A DNA stretch of 64,000 bases from Campylobacter concisus (GTDB taxonomy: Bacteria > Campylobacterota > Campylobacteria > Campylobacterales > Campylobacteraceae): contig NZ_PIRQ01000006.1 of NCBI RefSeq assembly GCF_003048535.1, forward strand, positions 1 through 64,000. Direction: 5' to 3'. Of this stretch, positions 18,402-27,471 are shown piece after piece. Within the stretch, counting starts at the first letter, position 1. Every line of letters begins with the position of its first letter. Below the pieces are notes generated by a model. That model was not told where the DNA came from, did no database searches, and saw nothing but the letters and a program-made list of their open reading frames with translations. The translations under genes and the position numbers were made by a program.

Positions 18402-20075
18402 TTGAGAAGCGATATAATCAAAAAAGGCTACACAAGAGCCCCACACCGCTCACTTTTGCGTGCGACTGGGCTAAAAGACGATGACTTTGCTAAACCCTTT
18501 ATCGGCGTTGCAAACAGCTTTATAGAGATCATACCTGGGCACTTTTTCTTAAACAAATATGCACAAATTTTAAAAGATGAAATTCGCAAAAATGGCTGTA
18601 TTCCATTTGAGTTTAACTGCATCGGCGTGGATGACGGCATCGCGATGGGGCATGGAGGCATGCTATATAGCTTGCCTAGCCGCGAAATCATCGCAAACTC
18701 GATAGAGACCGTGATGAACGCTCACGCGCTTGACGCACTTGTTTGTATGCCAAACTGCGACAAGATCGTCCCTGGTATGGTTATGGGCGCTTTAAGGGTC
18801 AATGTCCCGACCATTTTTGTAAGTGGCGGCCCTATGAAAAAAGGCTACACCAAAGATGGCAAGCCGATCGATCTTGCGACTGCGTTTGAGGCGGTTGGTA
18901 AATTTGAGACCAAAGAGATAGATGAGGCTGAACTAAAAGATATCGAGTGCAACGCATGTCCAAGTGGTGGTAGCTGTAGCGGTATGTTTACAGCAAATTC
19001 TATGAACACGCTTTGCGAGGCGATGGGCATAGCGCTCCCTGGCAACGGCACTATCCTAGCGCTAACTCCAGAGCGTGAGGAACTTATTAGACAGGCTGCT
19101 CGCAGGATCTGTGAAATCGCACTTGATGAGAAATTTAAAATCAGAAACATACTAAATGAAAAAGCGATCCGCAACGCGCTTGTCGTTGATATGGCAATGG
19201 GTGGTAGCAGCAACACCGTTCTTCACATGCTAGCCATCTCAAGAGAGGCTGGCGTAAATTTAGACATCAAAGAGCTAAATAAAATCAGCCAAAACATCGC
19301 TCACATCGCTAAGATCAGTCCAAGCTTGCCAAACGTGCACATGGAGGACATCGGCAGGGCTGGTGGCATGAATGCAGTGATAAAAGAAATTTCACGCAGA
19401 GATAATGGCATGCTAAATTTGGACAACCTAACAGTTAGCGGCGAAACTCTAGGAGAGCGCGTAAAGGTAAGTGACATCAAAGATGAAAACATCATTCACA
19501 AAGTAGAAAACGCCTATTCGCAAGTTGGCGGACTTGCCATTTTGTTTGGAAATTTAGCCGAGCAAGGCTGTGTCATCAAGACAGCTGGTATCGTTGGCGA
19601 GCGTAAATTTAGCGGTAAAGCGGTCTGCTTTAACTCACAAGATGAAGCAATAGCTGGCATCTCAAGCGGTAAAGTAGATAAAGGCGACGTCGTCGTCATC
19701 CGCTACGAAGGCCCACGTGGAGGCCCTGGTATGCAAGAGATGCTAAGCCCTACTTCGCTTATCATGGGACGAGGACTTGGTGCGGACGTAGCGCTCATCA
19801 CAGATGGTCGCTTTAGCGGGGCGACAAGAGGTCTAAGCATCGGCCACGTAAGCCCAGAAGCAGCTGAGGGCGGCATGATAGGCTTGCTACAAGATGGCGA
19901 TATCATCGATATAGACGTCGATAAATACGAGATAAACGTTCGCCTAAGCGAAGCCGAGATCGCAAATAGAAGAGCAGAATTTAAGCCAGTCGATAAGGCG
20001 CTAACCTCTCGCTGGCTAAGGCAATACCGCAAACTAGTCACAAACGCAAGCAACGGAGCAGTGCTAGAAGCATAA
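18402..20075 (+). CDS. ilvD: dihydroxy-acid dehydratase
   Basis: IlvD dehydrates 2,3-dihydroxy acids to 2-keto acids, the third common step to valine, isoleucine and (via ketoisovalerate) leucine and pantothenate. The 557 residues match the family. Iron-sulfur and signature motifs are visible: [11 protein letters not shown] (about 110-120) and [19 protein letters not shown] (about 187-205), plus the late [13 protein letters not shown]. The start is TTG at 18402 with AAGGAT five bases ahead; the protein start [19 protein letters not shown] is the family start. A -10-like GATAAAAT lies at about 18365. In C. jejuni ilvD neighbours rrc; here rmuC and a small periplasmic protein lie between. Confidence 0.97.
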   Translation: MRSDIIKKGYTRAPHRSLLRATGLKDDDFAKPFIGVANSFIEIIPGHFFLNKYAQILKDEIRKNGCIPFEFNCIGVDDGIAMGHGGMLYSLPSREIIANSIETVMNAHALDALVCMPNCDKIVPGMVMGALRVNVPTIFVSGGPMKKGYTKDGKPIDLATAFEAVGKFETKEIDEAELKDIECNACPSGGSCSGMFTANSMNTLCEAMGIALPGNGTILALTPEREELIRQAARRICEIALDEKFKIRNILNEKAIRNALVVDMAMGGSSNTVLHMLAISREAGVNLDIKELNKISQNIAHIAKISPSLPNVHMEDIGRAGGMNAVIKEISRRDNGMLNLDNLTVSGETLGERVKVSDIKDENIIHKVENAYSQVGGLAILFGNLAEQGCVIKTAGIVGERKFSGKAVCFNSQDEAIAGISSGKVDKGDVVVIRYEGPRGGPGMQEMLSPTSLIMGRGLGADVALITDGRFSGATRGLSIGHVSPEAAEGGMIGLLQDGDIIDIDVDKYEINVRLSEAEIANRRAEFKPVDKALTSRWLRQYRKLVTNASNGAVLEA

Positions 20076-20086
20076 AAATTTACTAT

Positions 20087-20114
20087 AAAGCAAGGAGTAA
20101 TCTCTTTGCTTTTG
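20087..20114 (+). terminator. rho-independent terminator of ilvD
   Basis: AAAGCAAGGAG (20087-20097) pairs over 11 bp, with one G-T pair, with CTCTTTGCTTT (20102-20112) around TAAT. The T-rich arm ends the hairpin. It lies between ilvD and rmuC. Confidence 0.7.
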
Positions 20115-20153
20115 TAAAAATATAAAAATTTCTTCATTTTTTAAGGATACTAA

Positions 20154-21722
20154 ATGCAACAAGATTTTTATTTTTATGCTGCCATATTTTTAGGAGTACT
20201 ATTTTTGATTGCGATATTTGTCATCTATTCATTTAATAGGGACAAACTCGAGCTAAAGAGAAATTTGGCGCAAAAAGAGCAAGAAAATTTTGAAATTTCA
20301 TCAAATCTAACAAATTTAGTATCTAAAAATAGTGAAAATCTGCAGCTAATCAGTGAGCAAAAAGCAAGACTTATGTCAAATCACGAGCGAATAGACGAGC
20401 TCATCAGTGAGATCGATGCGTTAAAAACCAAAATAGCACAAAAAGACGAAGCTGAAGATGCGATGGAGCGCGTGATAAATGAGCTTAAAGAGAGTATCGG
20501 TACAGCAAATGAAAGGGCCAAGAATAACGAGGCAAATTTCACTGCAACACTAGCTGAGCTAAATCAAAATAAAAATGCTTTAGCTGAAGCGAGTGAGAGA
20601 GAAAATAGATTAAAACGTGATATGGCTGTACTTAGAAATGAAATAGAAGCAAAAGAAAATAGCCTAAAAGAGCAAGAGGCAAATTTATTAAAAGTAAAAA
20701 ATGAATTAAACCTGGAATTTTCTAATCTTGCAAATAAAATATTTGAAGAAAAAAGTGCAAATTTCACACAAAATAGCCAAAATTCTTTAGATCTTTTACT
20801 AAAGCCACTAAAGGAGCAAATTTCAACCTTTCAAGAGCGCGTAAATGCAGTCCACGACGAATCAGTTAAAGGCATGAGTGAGTTAGGAGTGCAGATTAAG
20901 CACATAAGTGAAATTGGTATCTCAATGTCAAAAGAGGCAAACTCGCTAGCCACTGCACTAAAAGGTAGCAATAAAACACTTGGAAACTGGGGTGAAATAC
21001 AGCTTGAACGCACATTTGAGGCTTCTGGACTTGTAAAAGATGAGCATTACTTGACACAACAAAATTTCAAGAACGAAGAAGGCAAACGTCTTATTCCTGA
21101 TTTTATAGTAAAGATACCAGATGGCAAACACCTAATAGTTGATTCTAAAGTCTCACTTATAGCTTACGAAAAGGCTATCACAGCCAGCAATGAGGAGGAG
21201 CTAAATTTAGCATTGAAAGAGCATATTGCTTCTATGAAAAATCACATAGATAGTTTAAATAGTAAAAATTACGGCGAGATCGTACCTGATAGCCCTGATT
21301 TTGTATTGATGTTTATACCAATTGAGCCAGCATATATCGAGGCTATGAAATTTGATAGTTCCCTTTTTGACTACGCATTTCAAAAGCGCGTAATACTAGT
21401 ATCTCACACTACGCTTATGCCTATTCTTCGCACAGTGGCAAATTTATGGCGCATAGAGCGTGGCAATGAAGAGGCCAAAAATATCGTAAAGAGTGCGATT
21501 AAAATTTATGATAAAGTCCGCAATGTGGCCGAGCATATGAATAGACTTAGCAATACACTAAATACTGCAAATAAACATTTTAACGCCCTTGCATCAAGTT
21601 TTAGTGGTAGAGATGGTCTTGTTAGTAGACTTGAAAATTTTAAACGCTTGTCTCCAGATGAGCAAAAAGATATAGAAGTAAAAGAGATCGGTGTAAATAA
21701 CGAATTAGAAAAAGAGGATTAG
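20154..21722 (+). CDS. rmuC: DNA recombination protein RmuC
   Basis: The 522-residue protein has an N-terminal membrane helix (about 7-26), a long coiled coil (about 35-215, rich in E/K/N) and a C-terminal RmuC domain (about 225-490). The domain contains KGSNKTLGNWGEIQLER and PDFIVKIPDGKHLIVDSKVS in order, the latter with the nuclease-like D-x-K pattern. RmuC limits recombination at short inverted repeats in E. coli; its biochemical activity is not settled. The ATG follows AAGGATACTAA. It is probably transcribed alone between two hairpins. Confidence 0.92.
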   Translation: MQQDFYFYAAIFLGVLFLIAIFVIYSFNRDKLELKRNLAQKEQENFEISSNLTNLVSKNSENLQLISEQKARLMSNHERIDELISEIDALKTKIAQKDEAEDAMERVINELKESIGTANERAKNNEANFTATLAELNQNKNALAEASERENRLKRDMAVLRNEIEAKENSLKEQEANLLKVKNELNLEFSNLANKIFEEKSANFTQNSQNSLDLLLKPLKEQISTFQERVNAVHDESVKGMSELGVQIKHISEIGISMSKEANSLATALKGSNKTLGNWGEIQLERTFEASGLVKDEHYLTQQNFKNEEGKRLIPDFIVKIPDGKHLIVDSKVSLIAYEKAITASNEEELNLALKEHIASMKNHIDSLNSKNYGEIVPDSPDFVLMFIPIEPAYIEAMKFDSSLFDYAFQKRVILVSHTTLMPILRTVANLWRIERGNEEAKNIVKSAIKIYDKVRNVAEHMNRLSNTLNTANKHFNALASSFSGRDGLVSRLENFKRLSPDEQKDIEVKEIGVNNELEKED

Positions 21723-21725
21723 GAT

Positions 21726-21746
21726 ATGGCTAGAAAAACTAGCCAT
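21726..21746. terminator. convergent hairpin between rmuC and the DUF5339 gene
   Basis: ATGGCTAG and CTAGCCAT form a perfect 8-bp stem around AAAAA, in the 31-base gap of two convergent genes. The flanking tract is A-rich on the plus strand, so any terminator effect would be modest in either direction. Confidence 0.5.
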
Positions 21747-21753
21747 AAAAAAT

Positions 21754-22044
21754 TTATTTTAAAAGACCTTGTTTTTTCATTTGTTCCATTACTTGAGCAA
21801 ACATCTCTTTAGCTTGTTTGCAAGTAGCGTCTTGTTGCTCTTTTGGAAGTGCAGCAAATTGTTCCATTGATTGTTTCTTTTGATCTTCATAAATTTTTAC
21901 TTGTTGCTCTTGTCCAGCTTGTTTGTAAGCTTCAACCAACTTATCAATGTCTGAGAAGTATGATTTGCAAGTATCTGTAAGATCTGCAGCGTTTAGGCTT
22001 AGTGCAAAGCCAAGAGTAGCTAAAACTAAAAGTGATTTTTTCAT
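21754..22044 (-). CDS. small periplasmic helical protein (DUF5339-like)
   Basis: The 96-residue precursor has a clean signal peptide (MKKSLLVLATLGFALSLNA, cleavage near 19). The mature part is entirely helical, with two cysteines (DTCKSYF and ATCKQAK) likely forming a disulfide and repeated QEQQVK/KEQQD stretches. This pattern matches the DUF5339 family of small periplasmic proteins found in Campylobacter and Pasteurellaceae. The function is unknown; a chaperone-like role would be a guess. A strong ribosome site (AAGGAGAAAGAG) precedes the ATG, suggesting high expression. Confidence 0.7.
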   Translation of the reverse strand: MKKSLLVLATLGFALSLNAADLTDTCKSYFSDIDKLVEAYKQAGQEQQVKIYEDQKKQSMEQFAALPKEQQDATCKQAKEMFAQVMEQMKKQGLLK

Positions 22045-22108
22045 CTCTTTCTCCTTGTGAAAATTTGAAAGGATTGTATCATTTTTATAATATTTTATAA
22101 CTTAAATT

Positions 22109-22140
22109 AATAGTCAAGGCAAACACCTTGACTATTTTGG
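22109..22140 (-). terminator. rho-independent terminator of rrc
   Basis: AATAGTCAAGG (22109-22119) and CCTTGACTATT (22126-22136) make a perfect 11-bp stem with a six-base loop, seven bases after the rrc stop on the minus strand. The tail on that strand is ATTAATTTAAG, and TTTT flanks the other side, so it may work both ways. Confidence 0.7.
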
Positions 22141-22143
22141 CTT

Positions 22144-22788
22144 TTAGCCTAGAAATTCGCGTTTAAAATACTCTTTTGGAGCTTTGCAAAGTGGGCAAGC
22201 GCCTGGAGCTTTTTTGCCTCTATGAACGTGTCCACATACCTCACAAACCCAGATATCTTCTTCATCGCTCTCAAAAAAGCCCTCTTCATCAAGCATCTTT
22301 TTAAGCTCTAGATACTCCCTCTCATGCTCAACCTCTACCTTGCCGATCGCGTTAAATAGCCTTTCAACATCTCTTAGCTCTTCTTCTTTTGCGATCTTTG
22401 CAAAGTCTGGATACATCGTCGTATGCTCGTAGTTTTCACCAGCTGCAGCGTCAAGTAAATTTTTATCCATCTTATCTATCGGATCGTTCATCATCTCGTG
22501 ATACTTCTTAAACTCAGCCCTTGCGTGCCATTTCTCGTTTTCAGCTGCTTCGTAAAAGTGTCTAGCTATCGCGTGATAGCCTGCTTCTTTGGCTAGATCG
22601 CCGTAAAGCTCGTACTTGTTTCTAGCTTGTGACTCGCCAGCAAATGCCTTCATTAAATTTACCGCTGTTAAATTTTCAGTCACGCACTTCATCTCTTCGC
22701 CGCAACAGGTTAGTATACCGCCGCCAACCTTTTGCACCTCGATCTCGTTGCCGCATTTTTCGCATTTGTATGTTTCGTACTGTCTCAT
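22144..22788 (-). CDS. rrc: desulfoferrodoxin-rubrerythrin fusion (desulforubrerythrin)
   Basis: The protein reduces hydrogen peroxide in the cytoplasm as part of oxidative-stress defence. The ATG at 22788 is chosen because AGGAG lies just upstream and it starts the family sequence MRQYETYKCEKCG; an in-frame upstream ATG at 22830 would add 14 unlikely residues. Three metal modules follow in order: a desulforedoxin-type Fe(Cys)4 site (Cys9, Cys12, Cys28, Cys29), a ferritin-like diiron domain (about 42-170, with GESQARNKYE and EKWHARAEF), and a C-terminal rubredoxin (Cys182, 185, 198, 201). This is the architecture of C. jejuni Rrc (Cj0012c). The 214-residue length agrees. Confidence 0.95.
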   Translation of the reverse strand: MRQYETYKCEKCGNEIEVQKVGGGILTCCGEEMKCVTENLTAVNLMKAFAGESQARNKYELYGDLAKEAGYHAIARHFYEAAENEKWHARAEFKKYHEMMNDPIDKMDKNLLDAAAGENYEHTTMYPDFAKIAKEEELRDVERLFNAIGKVEVEHEREYLELKKMLDEEGFFESDEEDIWVCEVCGHVHRGKKAPGACPLCKAPKEYFKREFLG

Positions 22789-22881
22789 TTTGACTCCTAT
22801 TTTGATAAATTTTGAGTGGATTATAACCAAATAATTAAAATAAGTAAATAATAATTTTTATTGATAACGTATATTATTATT

Positions 22882-23106
22882 TTATTTTTTACATAAAATT
22901 TGTGTGAGTTTTGCTACAAATGGAGAGACTAGCAAAAGCACTGGATACGCTACTACAAAGGCTTTTACGTAAGCAGTTAGCCAAATTTTTACAAAGCCAT
23001 CAACAAAGCCAAGATTTAAATATGTCAGCACAAATGACATGAAAAAAGCCATAAATGCTGACATTATAAACGCAAAAATATATTTATAAAATTTTGCTGG
23101 TATCAT
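22882..23106 (-). CDS. DUF2798 two-helix membrane protein
   Basis: The 74-residue protein consists of two membrane helices (about 9-31 and 43-65) with almost no soluble part. Size and pattern fit DUF2798. Its ATG overlaps the stop of the upstream flavodoxin-fold oxidoreductase by four bases, so the two are translationally coupled. The function is unknown. It is the last gene of the minus-strand accessory block before rrc. Confidence 0.7.
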   Translation of the reverse strand: MIPAKFYKYIFAFIMSAFMAFFMSFVLTYLNLGFVDGFVKIWLTAYVKAFVVAYPVLLLVSPFVAKLTQILCKK

Positions 23107-23663
23107 GAAATTTTGCCTATCAGCTCCCCTAACCTTTTTGCGTGATCAAGCGCCTTTTGCCTCATCAAAGCAAGTTTTGCCTCATTGTACCTGCTCTGAT
23201 ACGATAAACCTCCGCTATAAACATATCCTGCAAACTCCATGCCACACATATTTGCTAATGCCTTAAGTGACGGCAAAAATTCCTCTATCTCGTAGTGTTG
23301 AAGTGCTTCTTTTTTATAAAGCTCTTCAGGCGCTCCAGAAGTAAATGAAAGCACTAGCTTTTTGCCCCGTAGCTTATCTCCGCTACTGCCATGAGAGAAG
23401 CCATGAACTAGAACGTCTTCAAGCCACTTTTGCAAAAGTGACGGCACGCCGTACCAGAAAAATGGATAAACAAGCACGATCACATCAGCCTTTACTAGCT
23501 TTTCTTGCTCGGCTTTTACATCGATCACGTAGTTTTTATAAAGCTCGCTTAGTATGTCAAATTTAGCCTCTGGCACGTACTTTTTTAGCTCGCTCAATAT
23601 AATCTTATTTGCAAAGGAATTTTCAAGGTCGGTGTGACCTGATACGACTAAAATTTCACTCAT
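23103..23663 (-). CDS. NAD(P)H-dependent oxidoreductase (flavodoxin-like fold)
   Basis: The 186-residue protein is a quinone-reductase-type flavoprotein like the one at 10172-10723. The flavin phosphate loop is VSGHTDLENSFANKIIL, and VLVYPFFWYGVPSLLQKWLEDV gives the central pattern of family residues about 81-102, with FTSGAPEELY near residue 130. Cytoplasmic two-electron reduction of quinones or similar compounds is likely. It precedes and overlaps DUF2798. The tannase gene lies 29 bases upstream on the same strand, so quinones from polyphenol breakdown are possible substrates (inference). Confidence 0.85.
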   Translation of the reverse strand: MSEILVVSGHTDLENSFANKIILSELKKYVPEAKFDILSELYKNYVIDVKAEQEKLVKADVIVLVYPFFWYGVPSLLQKWLEDVLVHGFSHGSSGDKLRGKKLVLSFTSGAPEELYKKEALQHYEIEEFLPSLKALANMCGMEFAGYVYSGGLSYQSRYNEAKLALMRQKALDHAKRLGELIGKIS

Positions 23664-23692
23664 TTTCTCTCCTTAAATTTACTTTCTTAAAT

Positions 23693-25261
23693 TTACTTGC
23701 AAACAAAGCTACTTGCCTTGCTGGTATCGCCACCCACGTATGTAGCTACCTTTGTATAGGCACACACTAAAAATTCCTTGCCAGCGTAGGTCCTACTTTT
23801 TGCTAGCATGCTCTTTGGCGCTTCGCCCTTTTCGTGCCACGCTTCAAGCGCACTAAGAGGATCGACGTCATCTATGCCGTTTCCGCCACCGCAGTGGTTC
23901 ATCCCAGGTAGCGCAAAAAATGCCGCGAAATTTTGGCTATTTTCATTATCAGCCTCTAGCTTTTTAAACCAATCCCTTTGATCTTTTGCCGAAAAAACTG
24001 GGTCTGAGACGCCAGTTACGATGATTATCTTGCCGCCATTTGCGCTAAATGTGCTAAGGCTTGTTGAGATGGCGTCATTTATCGCTGCGGTCTCGAAAGT
24101 CTTTGGCGTATCTTTGTCAAAGTCAAAATTTATCGTGTCAAAATTTGGCTGCGCGGGCGTTAAAAAGTAGTAATTCACCGAGCCACTTGAAAGCGTGATG
24201 TTTCTAGCGTTTGGCTTGGCGCTTTGTGAGTCGCCTAGTTTCCACCGCCTCCAGCCCTCAGCGCTCACGCCTGAGTCGTAAAACCAACCGCTATAAATTT
24301 GCTCGCCCTTGCTGTTTTTAGCTCCGTTAAAGATTTTCTCTATCGCCTCTATCTTTTGCTTATCTAAATTTAGACTTTTTGGGTCAAATTTGCACGCTTC
24401 CCACGCATTTATGATCCCATCTTTTAGTCCGTCCAAGGCGTCACATTTTTCTAGCACGGCTTGGCTTAGCTTGTCAAGATCGTCCTTAGTTAGTGCATTT
24501 GCAAAAATTTTCTCGCCTTTTTCATTTTTCGGAGCTATCTTCATAAGGGCTTGATTGTCCCACTGCTGAGCGATCGCCGCGCGAGATAGCCTAAAGCCAG
24601 GGTTTGCAGCGATGACGCCATCAAATTCTAGCGGATAACGCTGGGCTGCTATGAGCGCTGCCCTGCCGCCATTTGAGCAGCCCATGAAGTAACTATGTTT
24701 TGGCTTTTTAGCGTATGCGGCGGCTAAAATTTGCTTAGATGCGTCTGCGACCTTGCCGATCGCCTGATAGGCGTAGTCTAGCCTTGCTTGCTGATCTAGT
24801 CCAAACTCAGCCGTTGGTTTTGGGTGTCCTGAGTTTGTAGTAACGACCGCGTAGCCTCTAAGAAGCGCTGGCGTGGCTGTGCTTGTTCGTATCGGCACCG
24901 CGCCAAGAGCAGGCGCTACAAAGCCGTCCATACCGCCCCCGCCTTGAAATAAAAATTTCTCATTCCACTGCTCTGGCAGCCTTAGCTCATAATCAATCGC
25001 ATACTCTTTGCCGTCACTTCCAGTGCGTTTATAGAGCTTGCCATGCACCACGCAGTGAGGCTTTGCTTTGATATTATTTTTACTACCACCAGTTAGCGTG
25101 GACATCTTATCGGCTGATACTTCGCTACTCTCATTCCACACCGTATCTATCATCTCGTTGTTTAAAATTTTCACATCTTTTAAGCTCTCGCATCCTGTCT
25201 TATCAATGATAAAAGCCGTGCTGCACAAGTGCTAGTGCGTAAAAAGTGAAATTTTATTCAT
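23693..25261 (-). pseudogene. tannase/feruloyl esterase family hydrolase with interrupted N-terminus
   Basis: The body (to 23693) is a 511-residue PF07519-type tannase/feruloyl esterase. The CS-D-HC arrangement of this family is visible: GCSNGGRAA (nucleophile), DDVDPLSALEAW (acid) and GMNHCGGG (base). The likely true start is ATG at 25261 after AGGGGATATT, giving MNKISLFTH, but codon 10 is an in-frame TAG (25232-25234). A shifted frame there reads FYALALV, which looks like a signal-peptide core. Translation could restart at TTG 25228, but without an export signal. So the gene is either inactivated at its signal peptide or carries a sequence error. It would hydrolyse galloyl or hydroxycinnamoyl esters in the periplasm. 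Confidence 0.7.
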
Positions 25262-25269
25262 AATATCCC

Positions 25270-25953
25270 CTAAAATTTTACCTTACTAAACGAGATCTCA
25301 TTTTTTAGACCAAAGCCGTCAAATTCATCTATGAGCCCAACTCGCTCTTTGGCGTAAACTTTGTAGTTTTCGCTGTGGCGATAGCTCTCAAAGGTAGCCT
25401 CGTCTTTGTAAATTTCAACCAGCACCCACTTGTTAGGTGCCTCTTTTTGACTAAAGGCAAACTGCGCGTAAGCTCCCTCATCTACGCTTTTTTGCATATA
25501 TTTTTTGATAATCTTTTCAAATTTCGCATCACTATTTGCCAAAAGGCTTAAATTTGTGATGTGAAAGTAGCTATCTTTTAGGCGCTCTGGGGTTAAATTT
25601 TTAGAAAAAGTAGCCCGTTTTTTCAAGCTTATAGCCTTTTTGCTAGCCAAAATTTCAGCGCTCGCACTTGCAAATTTCTTATAGTGCGCTGAAGCTACAT
25701 GCTTTTTATAAGCCGCCTCGTCCTTGTAAAACTCAAGCACATAAAATAGCTCTGGCTTGCTCTTTGCACTCGCAAAAAAGATCGCCTGCGTGCCTGGCTC
25801 GCTCTTTGAGCTTAGTATTTTTTTCCTGCCAAGCTGTCTCAGCAAGCTCTTATTATTTGGCGTCACAAGCAGCTCCTGTAAGCTCACTTTCGCCTCCGCT
25901 CCAAAGGCAAAAGCTACCAAAACCGCTAATAAAAATAGCTTTTTAATCATCAA
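25270..25953 (-). CDS. secreted protein with two antibiotic-biosynthesis-monooxygenase (ABM) domains
   Basis: The 227-residue precursor has a signal peptide (MIKKLFLLAVLVAFAFGAEA, cleavage near 21). It contains two related ABM-type ferredoxin-like units. The first includes YVLEFYKDEAAYKKHVAS (about 70-87) and the second VLVEIYKDEATFESYRHS (about 177-194); the shared pattern is E-x-YKDEA-x-(F/Y)-x2-(H/Y). ABM proteins such as YgiN are quinol monooxygenases or bind small aromatics. The tandem, exported form is unusual. It lies between two tannase genes on the same strand, separated by 8-16 bases from them, so a shared role with phenolic compounds is inferred. Confidence 0.7.
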   Translation of the reverse strand: MMIKKLFLLAVLVAFAFGAEAKVSLQELLVTPNNKSLLRQLGRKKILSSKSEPGTQAIFFASAKSKPELFYVLEFYKDEAAYKKHVASAHYKKFASASAEILASKKAISLKKRATFSKNLTPERLKDSYFHITNLSLLANSDAKFEKIIKKYMQKSVDEGAYAQFAFSQKEAPNKWVLVEIYKDEATFESYRHSENYKVYAKERVGLIDEFDGFGLKNEISFSKVKF

Positions 25954-25965
25954 ATTTCCTTAAAT

Positions 25966-27402
25966 TTATTTCTCAACTACTCTTTTAATCCAAGCAAAAA
26001 GCTCGTCTAAATCGTAGTCGCCGCCATGTCCTTGTCCCCAGACCGCTTCAAAATCAACCTCTTTGCCAGCATTTTTAAGCGAAAGCGCGAGCATAGCAGG
26101 TACGGCAAGGGCTAAGTCGGTGTCGTTTGTGCCCTGTCTTATGCGGTAAAATTTCGCCGAATTTTTATTTTTGACGTAGTTCATCGCATTCATCATCTTT
26201 ATGACGCCAGCCTCTGCCATCTCGCCGCCACTTCGCTCTTTTGCAAATTTAGTAAAGTGCTTTGCGGGCGTTTTGCTATCGCCAAAAAGGTCGTTTTCAG
26301 GATTTTCTAGCCCAAGGCCGTCAAAGGCAACCACCTCTTTGGCGCGTTTTAGCGAGGCAATGAAGTCTTCAAGCTTAAATGTATATCCAAGCGAGCAGCC
26401 CTGCGTGTCAAGGGTGATAAATTTAGGCGTGAGCGTGCTTTTATCGCTGCTTTTTGTAGCAGTAAACGCCTTTGAGATGAGGGCATTTATATACTCTTTG
26501 AAGCTGCCCTCGCCCTTTTCATCAAGGCTTAGCGCGTGGCCTTTGGCGTCTTTTAAATTTAGCGAGTTTAGATAGGCTGGAAATTTGCTCTTTAGCTCAC
26601 GTGAGAGCTCTTTTTGCGTGGCGTTTAGCTCGCCTGTGATAGTCTTTGGCTTTTTGCTCCTGTTGTTAAAAGTGCTCACATCAAGACTTGTAAAATCAAT
26701 CCTTTCAAATTTATCCAAATCCCCAAACATCCACTCGTAAGCCTCGTCCTCATGCTCTAAATTTGTCACAGGGCAGTAGGCTGAGACGGCATAAATTTGA
26801 TCGTCCGCCTTTGCAGCGCCTAGCTCTTTAAGATATGGCTCATACTCTTTTGCGCAAACGCTCGTGCCTAGAAGTGCCGACATCGCGCCGCCTGCGCTCG
26901 TACCATTTGAGATGATTTTATTTGCGTCGCCTGCCATAATTTTGTCGTTAAATTTAAGATATCTAACAGCCGCTTTTAGATCGACTATCGCAGCTGGCGC
27001 TTTGCCGATAAATTTCTCGCCATCTTTTAGCGTCCTGCCCCTAGCGCCAACGCTTGCCACGACGTATCCTCTAAGAAGTGCCTCAAGTGTGGCATTTGGC
27101 TTTTTGTTTTGAATTTCTGGCTTTGGTGGCATTGCGCTCATATAGCCGCCGATAGCGTTTGGCATAAAGATAGCGCTCTTTTGGTCGCTAAATTTACCCT
27201 CTGGCACATAAAAATTTAAGACCTGATAGTCGCTAACTGGCTTTGCCACATAGACTATGCCTTCATATGCTCTAAATTTAAGCGTCCTCTCGCCAACTTG
27301 CACGCTTTTTAGCTCAAATTTGCTTTCATCAAATTTAAGTTCATTTCCAAAGCAAGCGCCCACCAAACAAACCCCTAAAATAGCAACTCTAACACCTTTC
27401 AT
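25966..27402 (-). CDS. secreted subtype B tannase-like alpha/beta hydrolase
   Basis: The 478-residue precursor starts with a signal peptide (about 1-19, ending GACFG). It is an alpha/beta hydrolase with the nucleophile in ISNGTSAGGAMSALLG (about residue 168), a late Asp in RQGTNDTDLAL, and the His in GQGHGGDYDLDELFAW. This ordering, and AIFMPNAIGGYM near residue 80, resembles subtype B tannases known from Lactobacillus plantarum, which split galloyl esters. It is not related in sequence to the PF07519 enzyme two genes downstream. The substrate is inferred; a general aryl esterase cannot be excluded. Ribosome site AAAGGCAG. Confidence 0.75.
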   Translation of the reverse strand: MKGVRVAILGVCLVGACFGNELKFDESKFELKSVQVGERTLKFRAYEGIVYVAKPVSDYQVLNFYVPEGKFSDQKSAIFMPNAIGGYMSAMPPKPEIQNKKPNATLEALLRGYVVASVGARGRTLKDGEKFIGKAPAAIVDLKAAVRYLKFNDKIMAGDANKIISNGTSAGGAMSALLGTSVCAKEYEPYLKELGAAKADDQIYAVSAYCPVTNLEHEDEAYEWMFGDLDKFERIDFTSLDVSTFNNRSKKPKTITGELNATQKELSRELKSKFPAYLNSLNLKDAKGHALSLDEKGEGSFKEYINALISKAFTATKSSDKSTLTPKFITLDTQGCSLGYTFKLEDFIASLKRAKEVVAFDGLGLENPENDLFGDSKTPAKHFTKFAKERSGGEMAEAGVIKMMNAMNYVKNKNSAKFYRIRQGTNDTDLALAVPAMLALSLKNAGKEVDFEAVWGQGHGGDYDLDELFAWIKRVVEK

Positions 27403-27471
27403 GATCTGCCTTTTTATTTTGTCCTACTTTTTGCTCCACATCCTTGGCGTAGGCTACCAGGGCTTTAGCGC

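Noticed and set aside
22860..22885. Fur or PerR box near rrc
   Set aside because: The AT-rich ATTGATAACG...ATTATTATT stretch only loosely resembles such boxes and lies at the 3' end of another gene's region; too weak to call.
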